Positions 9,248 to 18,450 of a stretch of 54,616 nt of DNA are shown here, one piece after another; the first letter of the stretch is position 1, and each line of letters opens with the position of its first letter. A program made the translations under genes and the position numbers. The notes beneath the pieces are model-generated. The model was not told the DNA's origin and ran no database searches. It worked only from the letters and a program-made list of their open reading frames with translations. This DNA is from an uncultured Clostridia bacterium (GTDB lineage: Bacteria; Bacillota; Clostridia; Oscillospirales; Acutalibacteraceae): contig CALWVB010000067.1 of NCBI GenBank assembly GCA_944384895.1, forward strand, positions 1 to 54,616. Direction: 5' to 3'.

Positions 9248-10015
9248 AATGTATTCTCCTTGTAAATTTTATGTCAGCTTTTTATTTATTAAGATACTTA
9301 ATTAATATATCCACAATATACTAATAAAAATTTTATGTAATATAAAGATATATTAATATAAATTTACCATAATTATTGCCTTATATTACCATTAGCACTA
9401 TATCACATAAATATATATATTTCAACTATTTTTATAATAATTATAACAATATTATTCTTAAATCAACATAATTTTACCATATCTTAACTATATTATTACT
9501 GAAAATTACGTATAAGCATTATAATAGTCTGGTATTATTAGTGCATATTAACCTAAAAATAATTATACTATAAATTACGATATTAAGAATAGTCGCAAAA
9601 CATGACGGTAAGATATTATGATATTATATAAGTAATGTTACATTTAAAATAAAAAATTGAATAATAAACTTAAAATAAGTCATTAAATTATTACAAATAA
9701 TTTTTATTAAACCAATTGAAAAGTAATTTGAAATCATAATTATAAGGTATAAAAATAGTATGAGTTGTATTTTTTACACCCCATACTATAAACTTAGAAC
9801 CTGTAATAAATAAAGGAATTTATTAATTTAAGAATTTATAATTTTTGTGAGTTTAAGATAATAAATAATCAAAACTTATAGATAAATATTAATATATAAA
9901 ATTAGTAAAATAAGAAAGGTAATTAGTAAGATATATTAAATAGTTATATTGCAAAAATGTGCCAGTTCATGCTATTCTTGTACAAGATATAGTTATATTA
10001 ATGAGGTGACATTTT
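9248..10015. other. AT-rich intergenic region between divergent genes
   Basis: About 770 bases, over 80% A+T by eye, between the divergent coiled-coil and nucleotidyltransferase-like genes. It must hold both promoters but single boxes cannot be told apart in this composition. A dyad with ATAGTATG at 9755-9762 and CATACTAT at 9782-9789 is the only clear symmetry. No gene was found. Confidence 0.5.
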
Positions 10016-11107
10016 TTGATTATAGACTATGATATGATGAGTTTTTTAAATGTTGTTAATGCAGCGTTTAATTTAGATATTAATATTGATTATTCAAAAT
10101 TAAACTATGATAATATATTTGAAAAAGCTAAATATTATCATTTATCAGCATTAGTATACTCACCAATATATAAATATGGCCAACAATATATAGACAGTCA
10201 AAAATTTGAAAATTTTCATAAGTATGTTTTTAATGAATTAAGCCTTTATTATAATACAATATTACGGATTTATAATATATTAGATAAAATATCGGAAAAG
10301 GGTTATAAAATTATTGATATGGCTCTTTTGCAAAAGCATATAAATCAATTTGCTGAAGTATCAGAATATAAATATATAAGCATTGCGGTTGAGGATTATG
10401 ATTTTGATAATATATGTAAATTATTAAAGGATTATAAAAATAAACCTTTAAATAATTATTATAAAGGACGTAAATTCTATATTGATAATTTTAAAATAGT
10501 TTTATTCAAAAAAAGTAATGTAGAAAAATATACAGGCAGACAATTATATACTCAAGCATTAGATAATAATTTATATACATTATCTGCAACTGATTATTTA
10601 ACTGTATTAGTTTTAGATCTTATGTATAAATTAGCAACGGGTTTGAATTCTATTAAATCGCTGTTATATATGAGATGTATAATAGAAAGAGATAGTTCTA
10701 AAATTGATTGGGAATATTTTTGGAAAAATGCTAAAAGACAAGGTTATGAAAAATTATATTTAGCTGTTTTCCTTATATTAAAAAAATATTTTTTATTTAA
10801 TACTGATGATTTTATTTTAAATATTAATATTAATATAAATAATGACATCATAGACGAATTCATGAAATTATTATGCAATATAGATAATGAAGGCAATAAA
10901 GACATAATAAAACATAAAAAAGATATAAGTTTAAATAACAATGATAATATAAATAAAATTTCTAATGAGTCTTTTTTAAAAAATATATTTAAAAGGTTTC
11001 AAAAACATGATACAGTTACATCATCAAATATTCAAGTTATTAAATATGATAATATTAATCAGGATAAACGAAAAGAACTGCTTTTATCTTTAGGAATACA
11101 TATATAA
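10016..11107 (+). CDS. Degenerate nucleotidyltransferase-family-like protein
   Basis: 363 aa with a TTG start at 10016 supported by GAGGTGACATTT upstream. The middle-to-C-terminal part (YLTVLVLDLMYKLATG, SIKSLLYMRCIIERDSSKIDWEYF, RQGYEKLYLAVFLILKKY) matches the layout of the uncharacterised nucleotidyltransferase family PF14907, in which a helical C-terminal half follows a catalytic domain. The usual KG...R...D-x-D catalytic core is not recognisable in residues 90-150, so the protein is probably inactive as a transferase, or the resemblance is only partial. The tail from 275 on is Asn-rich and low in complexity. It stands alone, divergent from the T7SS cluster, and is followed by a terminator. 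Confidence 0.6.
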   Translation: MIIDYDMMSFLNVVNAAFNLDINIDYSKLNYDNIFEKAKYYHLSALVYSPIYKYGQQYIDSQKFENFHKYVFNELSLYYNTILRIYNILDKISEKGYKIIDMALLQKHINQFAEVSEYKYISIAVEDYDFDNICKLLKDYKNKPLNNYYKGRKFYIDNFKIVLFKKSNVEKYTGRQLYTQALDNNLYTLSATDYLTVLVLDLMYKLATGLNSIKSLLYMRCIIERDSSKIDWEYFWKNAKRQGYEKLYLAVFLILKKYFLFNTDDFILNINININNDIIDEFMKLLCNIDNEGNKDIIKHKKDISLNNNDNINKISNESFLKNIFKRFQKHDTVTSSNIQVIKYDNINQDKRKELLLSLGIHI

Positions 11108-11112
11108 TATAA

Positions 11113-11154
11113 GGCTGCATGTTTTGGTCAATATGCAGCTTTATTTATTTTTTT
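11113..11154 (+). terminator. Intrinsic terminator
   Basis: GCTGCAT and ATGCAGC arms with a 12-14-nt loop are followed by a T-rich tail (TTTATTTATTTTTTT). It starts a few bases after the stop of the nucleotidyltransferase-like gene. Confidence 0.8.
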
Positions 11155-11278
11155 AATGGTAAAATATTATTAACTAATAAATTTCGATTTGGTAAAAATA
11201 GTTAAAATAATATAGAAAAATTATATATAAAGAATCAATCTAAATAAGAAACAGAAAACGGGAAAGTACCGCTGAGAA

Positions 11279-11451
11279 GGGGGCGCCTGCGCAGCGCATC
11301 CTTTGGCTGCGCTTTGTGCAAAATAATATTTAAATATTCAGGATGAGTTATAAAAGAAAACTATTATTTACTTAAATACCCAGTATCTTTATATGGAGAA
11401 TTATTTTGCATTTGGCAACCATATGAAATATGGTTGCACGCAGGCGCCCCC
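11279..11451 (+). repeat. Structured intergenic repeat, copy 2
   Basis: 173 bp in forward orientation. AGTACCGCT lies upstream and CAGTAACATAGCCGG downstream, as in other copies. Hairpin D is GCAACCATAT/ATATGGTTGC, a paired variant. Hairpin B carries one mismatch (AGCGCATC against GGCTGCGCT). Confidence 0.95.
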
Positions 11452-11686
11452 TTTTTTACAGTAACATAGCCGGTGAATACTTTCTATAATATTAATGTAT
11501 AGTAATATTTATATTTTGTATGATTTAAGGTAAGTCTTATTAATATAGAAAAATTATATTATGTATTATATAGAGAAGATGGTACAATTCTTTTTCAAAC
11601 CGCACAATATGATTGAATTTTAATTAATATTATTATATAATATTAATAATTAACTAAAATTTGTGTAATTGAATGGAGGATAAAAC

Positions 11687-13579
11687 ATGGAGTTTGTCCC
11701 TTATGATTCACGTGATAAAAAATATAAAAATCCATTTGGAGCAGTAGCGCAGGGAGAAAAAATTCATTTTAAAGTAAAACTTCCTCGTGATATAAAATGC
11801 AATTCATGTAAATTATTTATATGCCGTGATGGGCATTATACAGATGAAAGATATGAAATGTTCTGGTGCGGTGAAAAAAATGGTTATGAATGGTGGGAAT
11901 GCCATTATACTCCGGAAAAACCAGGATTATATTGGTATCGTTTTGATATCAGAGCTTCAGACCGATTTATGACAGTATCTTTAAGGGATAATGGTAAAGG
12001 ATATATTGGGGATGGCCTTAATTGTTGGCAATTAACAGTATATAAAGCAGGGTTTAAAACTCCAAATTGGTTAAGCGGCGGAATTATTTATCAAATATTT
12101 CCAGACCGTTTTAATAATTCTAAAGAAAAGAAAAATAATGTTTCCAATGATAGAATAATGCATAACAATTGGCGGGATGATCCGGTATGGAAACCGGATG
12201 AAGACGGTATAGTACGCAATAATGATTATTTTGGAGGAGATCTTAAGGGTATACAGGATCGTCTTGATTATATTGCTAAATTAGGTGTAACATGCATATA
12301 TCTAAATCCAATATTTGAAGCTCATTCTAATCATAGGTATAATACAGCTGATTATAACAAAATTGATCCTTTATTAGGCGATAAAAAGGATTTTAATATG
12401 CTTTGTAAAAAAGCTGAAGAATATGGTATAAAAATTATATTAGACGGAGTATTCAGCCATACTGGAAGCGATTCTATATATTTTAACCGTGAAGGACGTT
12501 ATCCAACTTTAGGGGCATACAACTCTATGCAATCGCCATATTTTAATTGGTATAAATTTAATAATTGGCCGGATCAATATGAATCATGGTGGGGTTTTGA
12601 TACTTTACCGGATGTTGATGAAAATTGTCCGGAATATCTTGATTTTATAACAGGTAAAGAAGGTATAGCATTAAAATGGTTATCGCGCGGCAGTTCCGGT
12701 TGGCGATTGGATGTAGCGGATGAGCTGCCTAATGGATTTTTAGAAAAATTCAGAAAGGCTGTAAAACAATATGACCCGGATGCTGTTATTATAGGCGAAG
12801 TATGGGAAGATGCAAGCAATAAGATAAGTTATCATCAAAGGCGTAAATTTTTATTAGGCGGCCAATTGGACAGCGTTATGAATTATCCGTTCAGAAGGGC
12901 TATTATTGATTATATAAAAGGCGGCCCGGCGATTAATCTTGTGAATACAGTTATGTCTATATTGGAAAATTATCCCCCGCAATGTACAAGAATATTAATG
13001 AATAGTTTAGGTACCCATGATACCGATAGGATTATAACAGCTATTGCAGGTGAAGATAAAGGTAATAACGGCAGGGAATGGCAAGCTGAAAGAACACTTA
13101 CAAAAAGCCAGTATAAATATGGAGTTAATATGTTAAAATTAGCTTCTATGATACAATATACTTTACCGGGCGTACCTGCGCTTTATTATGGTGATGAAGC
13201 TGGTATGACAGGTTACAGCGACCCGTTTAACAGAAAAACATATCCATGGGGAATGGAAGATAAAGAATTGGTTGAATGGTTTAAAAATTTAGGTAAAGTA
13301 AGAATTAATGCTCCAGAATTTATTGATGGAAAATTTGTCCCTCTTTGTGCGGATAATGGTTTGCTCATTTATATGAGGGTAAAAGGAAAATCAGCATCTA
13401 TGATTATTGTAAACCGTTCAGACAGGGATAGAAAAATAGAATTGCCTTCCGGTTGGATAATAAAAGAAGAAGCGGCAGGTTTCGGATATATATACGAAAA
13501 AAGTATAATATCTTCCAAAAGCTGCATACTGTTAAAGCTTTGTGCCAAAAAAAATAAAAATATTAAAGCTGGTGTTTAA
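11687..13579 (+). CDS. GH13 alpha-amylase family enzyme (neopullulanase/cyclomaltodextrinase type)
   Basis: 630-aa glycoside hydrolase that cleaves alpha-1,4 (and perhaps alpha-1,6) glucan bonds. An N-terminal beta domain of about 120 aa, as in CBM34-bearing neopullulanases, precedes the barrel (GGIIYQIFPDRF). The conserved regions are present: DGVFSH, GWRLDVADE with the nucleophile Asp near 341, IIGEVWED with the acid/base Glu near 371, and GTHDTDR with the third Asp near 444. A C-terminal beta-sandwich ends the chain. There is no signal peptide, so it acts in the cytoplasm on imported maltodextrins, glycogen or cyclodextrins. ATGGAGG-type ribosome site before the ATG. It is a single gene between a structured repeat and an empty region. 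Exact substrate not predictable. Confidence 0.93.
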   Translation: MEFVPYDSRDKKYKNPFGAVAQGEKIHFKVKLPRDIKCNSCKLFICRDGHYTDERYEMFWCGEKNGYEWWECHYTPEKPGLYWYRFDIRASDRFMTVSLRDNGKGYIGDGLNCWQLTVYKAGFKTPNWLSGGIIYQIFPDRFNNSKEKKNNVSNDRIMHNNWRDDPVWKPDEDGIVRNNDYFGGDLKGIQDRLDYIAKLGVTCIYLNPIFEAHSNHRYNTADYNKIDPLLGDKKDFNMLCKKAEEYGIKIILDGVFSHTGSDSIYFNREGRYPTLGAYNSMQSPYFNWYKFNNWPDQYESWWGFDTLPDVDENCPEYLDFITGKEGIALKWLSRGSSGWRLDVADELPNGFLEKFRKAVKQYDPDAVIIGEVWEDASNKISYHQRRKFLLGGQLDSVMNYPFRRAIIDYIKGGPAINLVNTVMSILENYPPQCTRILMNSLGTHDTDRIITAIAGEDKGNNGREWQAERTLTKSQYKYGVNMLKLASMIQYTLPGVPALYYGDEAGMTGYSDPFNRKTYPWGMEDKELVEWFKNLGKVRINAPEFIDGKFVPLCADNGLLIYMRVKGKSASMIIVNRSDRDRKIELPSGWIIKEEAAGFGYIYEKSIISSKSCILLKLCAKKNKNIKAGV

Positions 13580-14090
13580 ATAAGACAAAATATTAAAAAA
13601 TTTTACTAAGGTGGCATGAAAAACTTCGAATAATGTCGAATAATGTGTAAAATCTCTACCTGATAACAAAAATATTTCTCATATCACTTTAATTTTCTCT
13701 CGTTTTGTGGTATTATATTTACGAACCAATACTATATTTTAAATAAGCAATGGCAAAAAAATTATTAATTATTTTTGCATAAAAATACTTATATATTAAT
13801 ATGCACACAACAATTAATATAAATGCTGTTGCTTATGAAACATTAAATTCTCTAGTAATTATGTTTGCATTAAAAGATTGTTAAATAGTATTATACAGGC
13901 CGATATATGTATGTGCTCGGCACATCAAAAGTCAGGTGCGGATGGTTTAATATAAAAGATAACAATCGGCTGAAAAATATATCTGTTCTTAAATGGCACG
14001 AAAGAATAGATATTATTAAAGGTTATAATGCTGTTAAATAAAAGTATTGGCGTGCGGAAATAAGACAATCGCAAAATGTAAGCATGAAAT
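13580..14090. other. Intergenic region without a clear gene
   Basis: About 510 bases. A short direct repeat of CGAATAATGT lies near 13627-13647. A small hairpin ATGTGC-TCG-GCACAT lies near 13912-13927. No open frame with a ribosome site was found. The end probably contains the promoter of the next small gene. Confidence 0.4.
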
Positions 14091-14414
14091 TTGCGAGAGA
14101 GGGATGTGTGTTATGTGTTAAGCAAATATTTTACTCAATATTTGGGCCGGACCGGAACTGTATATCTGTATTATCACGTTACTAAACGCAGCGATGGCTT
14201 GTATGGTGTAATGATTGAAAAGATTACTCATGACGGGATATCAGAAGTTGAAACTTCAAAAGGTATATCCGAAGACAGAAGCATTGTCGATGCAATTGCA
14301 AGAATTTTATGTAGAAATTCTGTAACGCCTTGTGTACTTAATGAAATTGTTAATGATTTGACTTTGCAGCAGATTTCTTATCTTGATTATCAGGAAAATA
14401 AATTTGTAGGATAA
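14091..14414 (+). CDS. Small conserved protein, DUF6514-like
   Basis: Up to 107 aa. The beta-rich first part (GTVYLYYHVTKRSDGLYGVMIEK) and the end (LCRNSVTPCVLNEIVNDL) match what I recall of DUF6514 proteins of Clostridia, which end in a N-x-VTP-x-x-L-x-x-[IV]-[VE]-[DN]-x-L motif. The start is uncertain: TTG at 14091 gives the longest frame, but GTG at 14106 or 14115 sits at better spacing from GAGAGAGG. Cytoplasmic and probably monocistronic, followed by a strong terminator. Role unknown; members are common in spore-forming Clostridia. Confidence 0.65.
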   Translation: MRERDVCYVLSKYFTQYLGRTGTVYLYYHVTKRSDGLYGVMIEKITHDGISEVETSKGISEDRSIVDAIARILCRNSVTPCVLNEIVNDLTLQQISYLDYQENKFVG

Positions 14415-14484
14415 ATCTGTTGTTTATTATAAACGGATAATAGAGAAAAATGTATTAATGATAACAGGTATACGGGAGCCATGG

Positions 14485-14535
14485 AAAAGGACGGGAATGA
14501 TTATTTCTGACATCATTCCCGTCCTTTTCATTTTA
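14485..14535 (+). terminator. Intrinsic terminator
   Basis: A stem of at least 17 bp (AAAAGGACGGGAATGAT paired with ATCATTCCCGTCCTTTT, arms 14485-14501 and about 14511-14528) is followed by CATTTTAAATT. Terminates the small DUF6514-like gene. Confidence 0.88.
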
Positions 14536-14790
14536 AATTAATGTATACTTTAGCAGAAAAACCTTAAAGGAAAAGAAAACATCATTTAGCAAAGATATAT
14601 TAGATTTGCTGGCCATATCAAAAACAAAAGAAGGTTTTTCATGAAAGACATCTATAGATTAACACATTTAAAATGGAGAGGCCGGTATCATATAGCATAG
14701 TCTAATATAGTACAAATCACACAATGAAAAAGGAATAAATAAAAAAATTAAAACGACAAAGTATCGTAGGATGTAAAAGGTACCGTTTAA

Positions 14791-14966
14791 GGGGGGCGCC
14801 CGCGTAGCGCATCAAAGAGATGCGCTTAGGACGCAAAATAATAAATAAAAAAACAAGCAGGGATAAAAAGTGAAACAAGTATTATTTTAAATACACAGCA
14901 TTTTTATAGCCATAATTATTTTGCGTAAAGCAGCCATATGAAATATGGCTGCGCGCGGGCGCCCCC
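14791..14966 (+). repeat. Structured intergenic repeat, copy 3
   Basis: 176 bp, forward orientation. Its outer stem carries a compensated pair: the usual GCGCCTGCG/CGCAGGCGC reads GCGCCCGCG/CGCGGGCGC, so both arms changed. GGTACC lies on both sides of the element. Hairpin D is GCAGCCATAT/ATATGGCTGC. Confidence 0.95.
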
Positions 14967-15666
14967 TTTCAGGGTACCGTAAGCCGGAATGTTATTTTAA
15001 ATATTCGTATATTTTTACTTTTATTTTATTGTACGATTCAGGATAAAGTAGTGTTCGCGCTGAAGTATCAAAGGGAAGAGATGTATGGGTAATAACGAGC
15101 AGACATAGGACAAATATTGAAAAAGTTATGCAAATAAAAAGGAGTAGAAAACATTGAAAAGGAAGTATGCCCGGATCTTATCCGTATGATGGTATCAATT
15201 ATCCAGGGCATTAGTGCAGCGCAGTTTATAAGATCTATGAATCACAAGGGCACATTTATGATTTTTGACAGACAAGCAAATTTAAAATATCGGTATGGAA
15301 ATCGCCGTTTTTTACACAGAGGATTATATGCGGATACAGTGGGAAGGAAATAGTGTAATATATCCGCAATCAATTGTAAAAGGGAAATATGGAGGAGTAA
15401 ATACTGTTGAAAGAATATATTGACCCGTTTACGGGCGATAAGAAAAAAAGGGTATAAAAACGGGCTGCTTTATCAGCGGCCCGTAAAAGAATTGCAGTTG
15501 TAAACCTTATTCAGCGTCTCTTGAGAGACTGCTCATAAAATGCCCTTTCAGGTATTGTGCATACCGCAGCTAAAGCGGCGGGCTATGATTATTTTAAATT
15601 GACAATATAATATAATACAGTTTATAATAATAAAAAATGAGAAAATATTAAGGGGATTGATAAATT
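14967..15666. other. Intergenic region upstream of guaA with short open remnants
   Basis: About 700 bases. One frame stays open from about 15153 to a TAG near 15352 (contains QGISAAQFIRSMNHKG) with a GGAG upstream but no ATG/GTG/TTG start. A 16-codon frame starts at TTG near 15407 (MKEYIDPFTGDKKKRV). It is followed by an ACGGGC/GCCCGT hairpin at 15460-15483 that could act as an attenuator ahead of guaA. I see no riboswitch I can name. Confidence 0.4.
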
Positions 15667-17202
15667 TTGAAAAAAGAAAAAATCCTTGTATTAGATTTTG
15701 GCGGGCAATATAATCAATTAATAGCTAGAAGAGTACGTGAAAGAAATGTATATTCAGAAGTAAAACCTTATACTACAGCTATAGACAAAATAGCACAGGA
15801 AGGATATAAAGGAATAATTTTTACAGGCGGACCGCAAAGCGTATATGCAGATGATGCGCCTAGATGTGATAAAGCTATATTTGAATTGGGGATACCTATA
15901 TTAGGAATATGTTATGGCGCACAGTTTATGACATATACTTTAGGCGGCGAGGTTGTACCGGCAAAAACAAGAGAATATGGCAATACGCCTATCAAATTAG
16001 AAACATCCTGCGATATGTTTGATGGTATAGAGCAGGAAACTACCTGTTGGATGAGCCATACAGATTATATAAAAACACCTCCTGCAGGCTTTGAAATAAC
16101 CGCATATACTGAAGGATGTCCAGTTGCGGCTATACAAAATAAGGATAAAAAATTATATGCAGTGCAATTTCATCCTGAAGTTATGCATACTCCAAAAGGC
16201 GGACAGATGCTCAGCAATTTTATATATAAAATATGCGGTTGTAAAGGCGATTGGAAAATGTCCTCTTTTGTTAATGATACTATTGACAGCCTTAAAGAAA
16301 AAATAGGCGATAAAAAGATATTATGTGCCTTATCCGGCGGTGTTGATTCATCAGTTGCCGCTGTTATGGTAGCTAAAGCAGCTGGGAAAAATTTAACCTG
16401 TATATTTGTTGACCATGGCCTTTTGCGTAAAAATGAAGGCGATGAAGTTGAAAAAGTATTTAGAGAACAATTTGATATTAATCTTATCAGAGTAAATGCA
16501 AAGGATAGATTCCTTAAAAAGCTTAAAGGTATAACTGATCCGGAAAGTAAACGTAAAATAATCGGTGAAGAATTTATCAGAGTATTTGAAGAAGAAGCTG
16601 ATAAAATCGGTGAAGTTGATTATCTTGTACAGGGTACAATATATCCTGATGTTATAGAAAGCGGAGCAGGTGATGCTGCAGTTATAAAAAGCCATCATAA
16701 TGTAGGAGGCTTACCGGATCATGTTAATTTTAAAGAATTAATTGAACCTCTTAGGGATTTATTTAAAGATGAAGTGCGTAAAGCTGGCATAGAATTAGGT
16801 ATACCAGAAAATTTAGTATGGCGTCAACCTTTCCCAGGACCTGGCCTTGGCATACGTATTATTGGCGATATAACAGATGAAAAATTAGAAATATTAAAAG
16901 ACGCCGATGCTATATTCCGTGAAGAAATAGCTAATGCAGGCCTTGACCGTACTATAAATCAATATTTTGCCGTGCTTACTAATATGCGTTCAGTAGGCGT
17001 TATGGGCGATGAACGTACATATGATTATACTATTGCTTTGCGCGGTGTTACTACTACTGATTTTATGACAGCTGATTGGGCTCAGATACCATACGATGTG
17101 CTGTCTAAGGTTTCAAACAGAATCGTTAATGAAGTTAAACATATAAACAGAATTGTCTATGATATAACAAGCAAACCTCCTGCAACGATTGAGTGGGAAT
17201 AG
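15667..17202 (+). CDS. guaA: GMP synthase (glutamine-hydrolysing)
   Basis: 511 aa, normal length. Converts XMP, ATP and glutamine to GMP in purine synthesis, in the cytoplasm. The N-terminal class I amidotransferase domain has GICYGAQFM with the nucleophile Cys near 82 and HPEV with His169/Glu171. The ATP-pyrophosphatase domain has the P-loop SGGVDSS at about 223. The C-terminal dimerisation domain contains [10 protein letters not shown] and ends in PPATIEWE, as usual. The start is TTG with AGGGGATTG upstream. The gene is intact, although its 3' end is joined directly to foreign sequence: a truncated TIR gene overlaps its last 10 bases in another frame. Confidence 0.98.
   Translation: MKKEKILVLDFGGQYNQLIARRVRERNVYSEVKPYTTAIDKIAQEGYKGIIFTGGPQSVYADDAPRCDKAIFELGIPILGICYGAQFMTYTLGGEVVPAKTREYGNTPIKLETSCDMFDGIEQETTCWMSHTDYIKTPPAGFEITAYTEGCPVAAIQNKDKKLYAVQFHPEVMHTPKGGQMLSNFIYKICGCKGDWKMSSFVNDTIDSLKEKIGDKKILCALSGGVDSSVAAVMVAKAAGKNLTCIFVDHGLLRKNEGDEVEKVFREQFDINLIRVNAKDRFLKKLKGITDPESKRKIIGEEFIRVFEEEADKIGEVDYLVQGTIYPDVIESGAGDAAVIKSHHNVGGLPDHVNFKELIEPLRDLFKDEVRKAGIELGIPENLVWRQPFPGPGLGIRIIGDITDEKLEILKDADAIFREEIANAGLDRTINQYFAVLTNMRSVGVMGDERTYDYTIALRGVTTTDFMTADWAQIPYDVLSKVSNRIVNEVKHINRIVYDITSKPPATIEWE
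17191..17201 (+). repeat. Candidate attL core at the guaA 3' end
   Basis: GAGTGGGAATA forms the last codons and stop of guaA. A near-identical GAGTGGGAGTA recurs in the same orientation at 18437-18447, about 1.25 kb downstream. The guaA 3' end is an established target of integrating islands, so the pair is a plausible attL/attR. The match is short (10 of 11 bases). Confidence 0.5.
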
Positions 17203-17429
17203 TAGTGATTTCTAAAGATTTTATTAAAAAAGGATGGACTAATTACGAGTTAGATGGCATTATAACAAATGCTATCTCTGGAGAACAAGTTATACTTCCA
17301 ATTTGGCATAATATTACAAAGAAAGAAGTAATTGATTTTAGTCCTTCATTGGCAGATAAATTCGCTCGTAATACTGCGATAAATACCATTGAAGAAATAT
17401 CTACAGAAATTGCGGTGTTAATTCTATAG
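17193..17429 (+). pseudogene. 5'-truncated TIR domain protein
   Basis: 78 codons from a GTG inside the guaA end. They encode only the C-terminal half of a bacterial TIR domain: [20 protein letters not shown], then EQVILPIWHNITKKEV and SPSLADKFARNTA. The Glu in WTNYEL is the position of the catalytic glutamate of NAD-cleaving TIR proteins, but the N-terminal nucleotide-binding half is missing. The cut falls exactly at the guaA stop, which points to loss of the 5' part on integration or deletion. TIR proteins of this type serve in antiphage defence. Probably a non-functional remnant unless a partner supplies the rest. Confidence 0.85.
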
Positions 17430-17497
17430 TAATTTGGAAATTCATATTAGGTTTGCGTGAAAAATTTAAAAGCAAAATTTTGTAAGGAGTTTTTATT

Positions 17498-18259
17498 TTG
17501 GCTAAGAGTGCATTGGAAAAAGCAATAGAAAAACATCAGCAAGAGGCTAAAAAGCTAGCAGATAAACAGCTTAGAGAGCAAAAGAAACAAATGCAGCGTG
17601 AAATGAATCACCAAGCGGCAATTACAATCGTAAATGGGCAGCCAATCATAGGCGGAATGAGAATGATGGATACATCATCGGAGGAAATTCTTAAATGTAT
17701 TTTATCTGCATATGACGGAAATGAGAATCGTGAAGTGCGAGGAAATGATACTATCATTCCTGCTGCATATCTGAGTTCGTTATCTCTTGAATTTGAAAAG
17801 TTGAAAATGTACGGAGTGCTCACATACGCTTGCGTATATATTAGTGCTATTTGGGAAGTTACGCTTGCACCGAAAGGGTTAACATATTTTGAGGATAAAA
17901 TTCAAGCAGAGGAAAAAGAAAAAGCAATGCAGAAATCATCAATAAATATCGGAAGTATCGTTGCGACAGGAAGTAATTTAATATTAGGTGATGTAGTCGA
18001 CTCGGCTTTATCGATTGATAATTCTATGCAACGAATAGAAAGTGAAATTGATAAAAAAGGTGGCGAAGATTCCGAAAGTTTAAAGGAATTGTTAAGTGAA
18101 GTGAAGGAACTCATTGAAAATATACAAGAATCTCGTCATATTCCTAAAAATAAAAGCCTTTTCGAGAAGTTATCAAATCACCTTGAAAAGCACGGATGGT
18201 TTTATGGAGAGGTGGTAGGGTTAATAGGGGCGGCAGCTATGCAAATGCTTCGAGGATAA
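17498..18259 (+). CDS. TIR-associated hypothetical protein, possible defence effector partner
   Basis: 253 aa with a TTG start behind AAGGAG. A Lys/Gln-rich coiled coil (residues 1-40) is followed by a winged-helix-like segment (LEFEKLKMYGVLTYACVY...LAPKGLTYFEDKI, about 95-145), then SINIGSIVATGSNLILGDVVDSA, another coiled coil, and a C-terminal hydrophobic helix (WFYGEVVGLIGAAAMQML, about 233-250) able to insert in a membrane. It directly follows the TIR fragment, so it was probably co-acquired. I do not recognise a named family. Confidence 0.65.
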   Translation: MAKSALEKAIEKHQQEAKKLADKQLREQKKQMQREMNHQAAITIVNGQPIIGGMRMMDTSSEEILKCILSAYDGNENREVRGNDTIIPAAYLSSLSLEFEKLKMYGVLTYACVYISAIWEVTLAPKGLTYFEDKIQAEEKEKAMQKSSINIGSIVATGSNLILGDVVDSALSIDNSMQRIESEIDKKGGEDSESLKELLSEVKELIENIQESRHIPKNKSLFEKLSNHLEKHGWFYGEVVGLIGAAAMQMLRG

Positions 18260-18436
18260 GAATTTCAAAGAACCGTATTGCTATTATCCACAGTTGAACG
18301 GCTGCTGTTATCAATGGCGATAACAAAATGATAACATTAGCTCATATAGGCAGGATAATATGGATATATCAAATAATCAAAAGAACTACAAACACGACAG
18401 AGAATAATCTCTAAACAAAATTGATTAGTATTTGTC

Positions 18437-18447
18437 GAGTGGGAGTA
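18437..18447 (+). repeat. Candidate attR core
   Basis: GAGTGGGAGTA, preceded by TC and followed by A, reads like the end of a guaA gene (I/V-E-W-E-stop) from a donor. It repeats the guaA terminal sequence at 17191-17201 in direct orientation and closes a 1.25-kb unit that contains the TIR remnant and its neighbour. Confidence 0.45.
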
Positions 18448-18450
18448 ACT

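Noticed and set aside
15407-15483. Leader peptide with attenuator for guaA
   Set aside because: The 16-codon frame lacks regulatory codons, the hairpin lacks a T run, and guaA starts nearly 190 bases further on.
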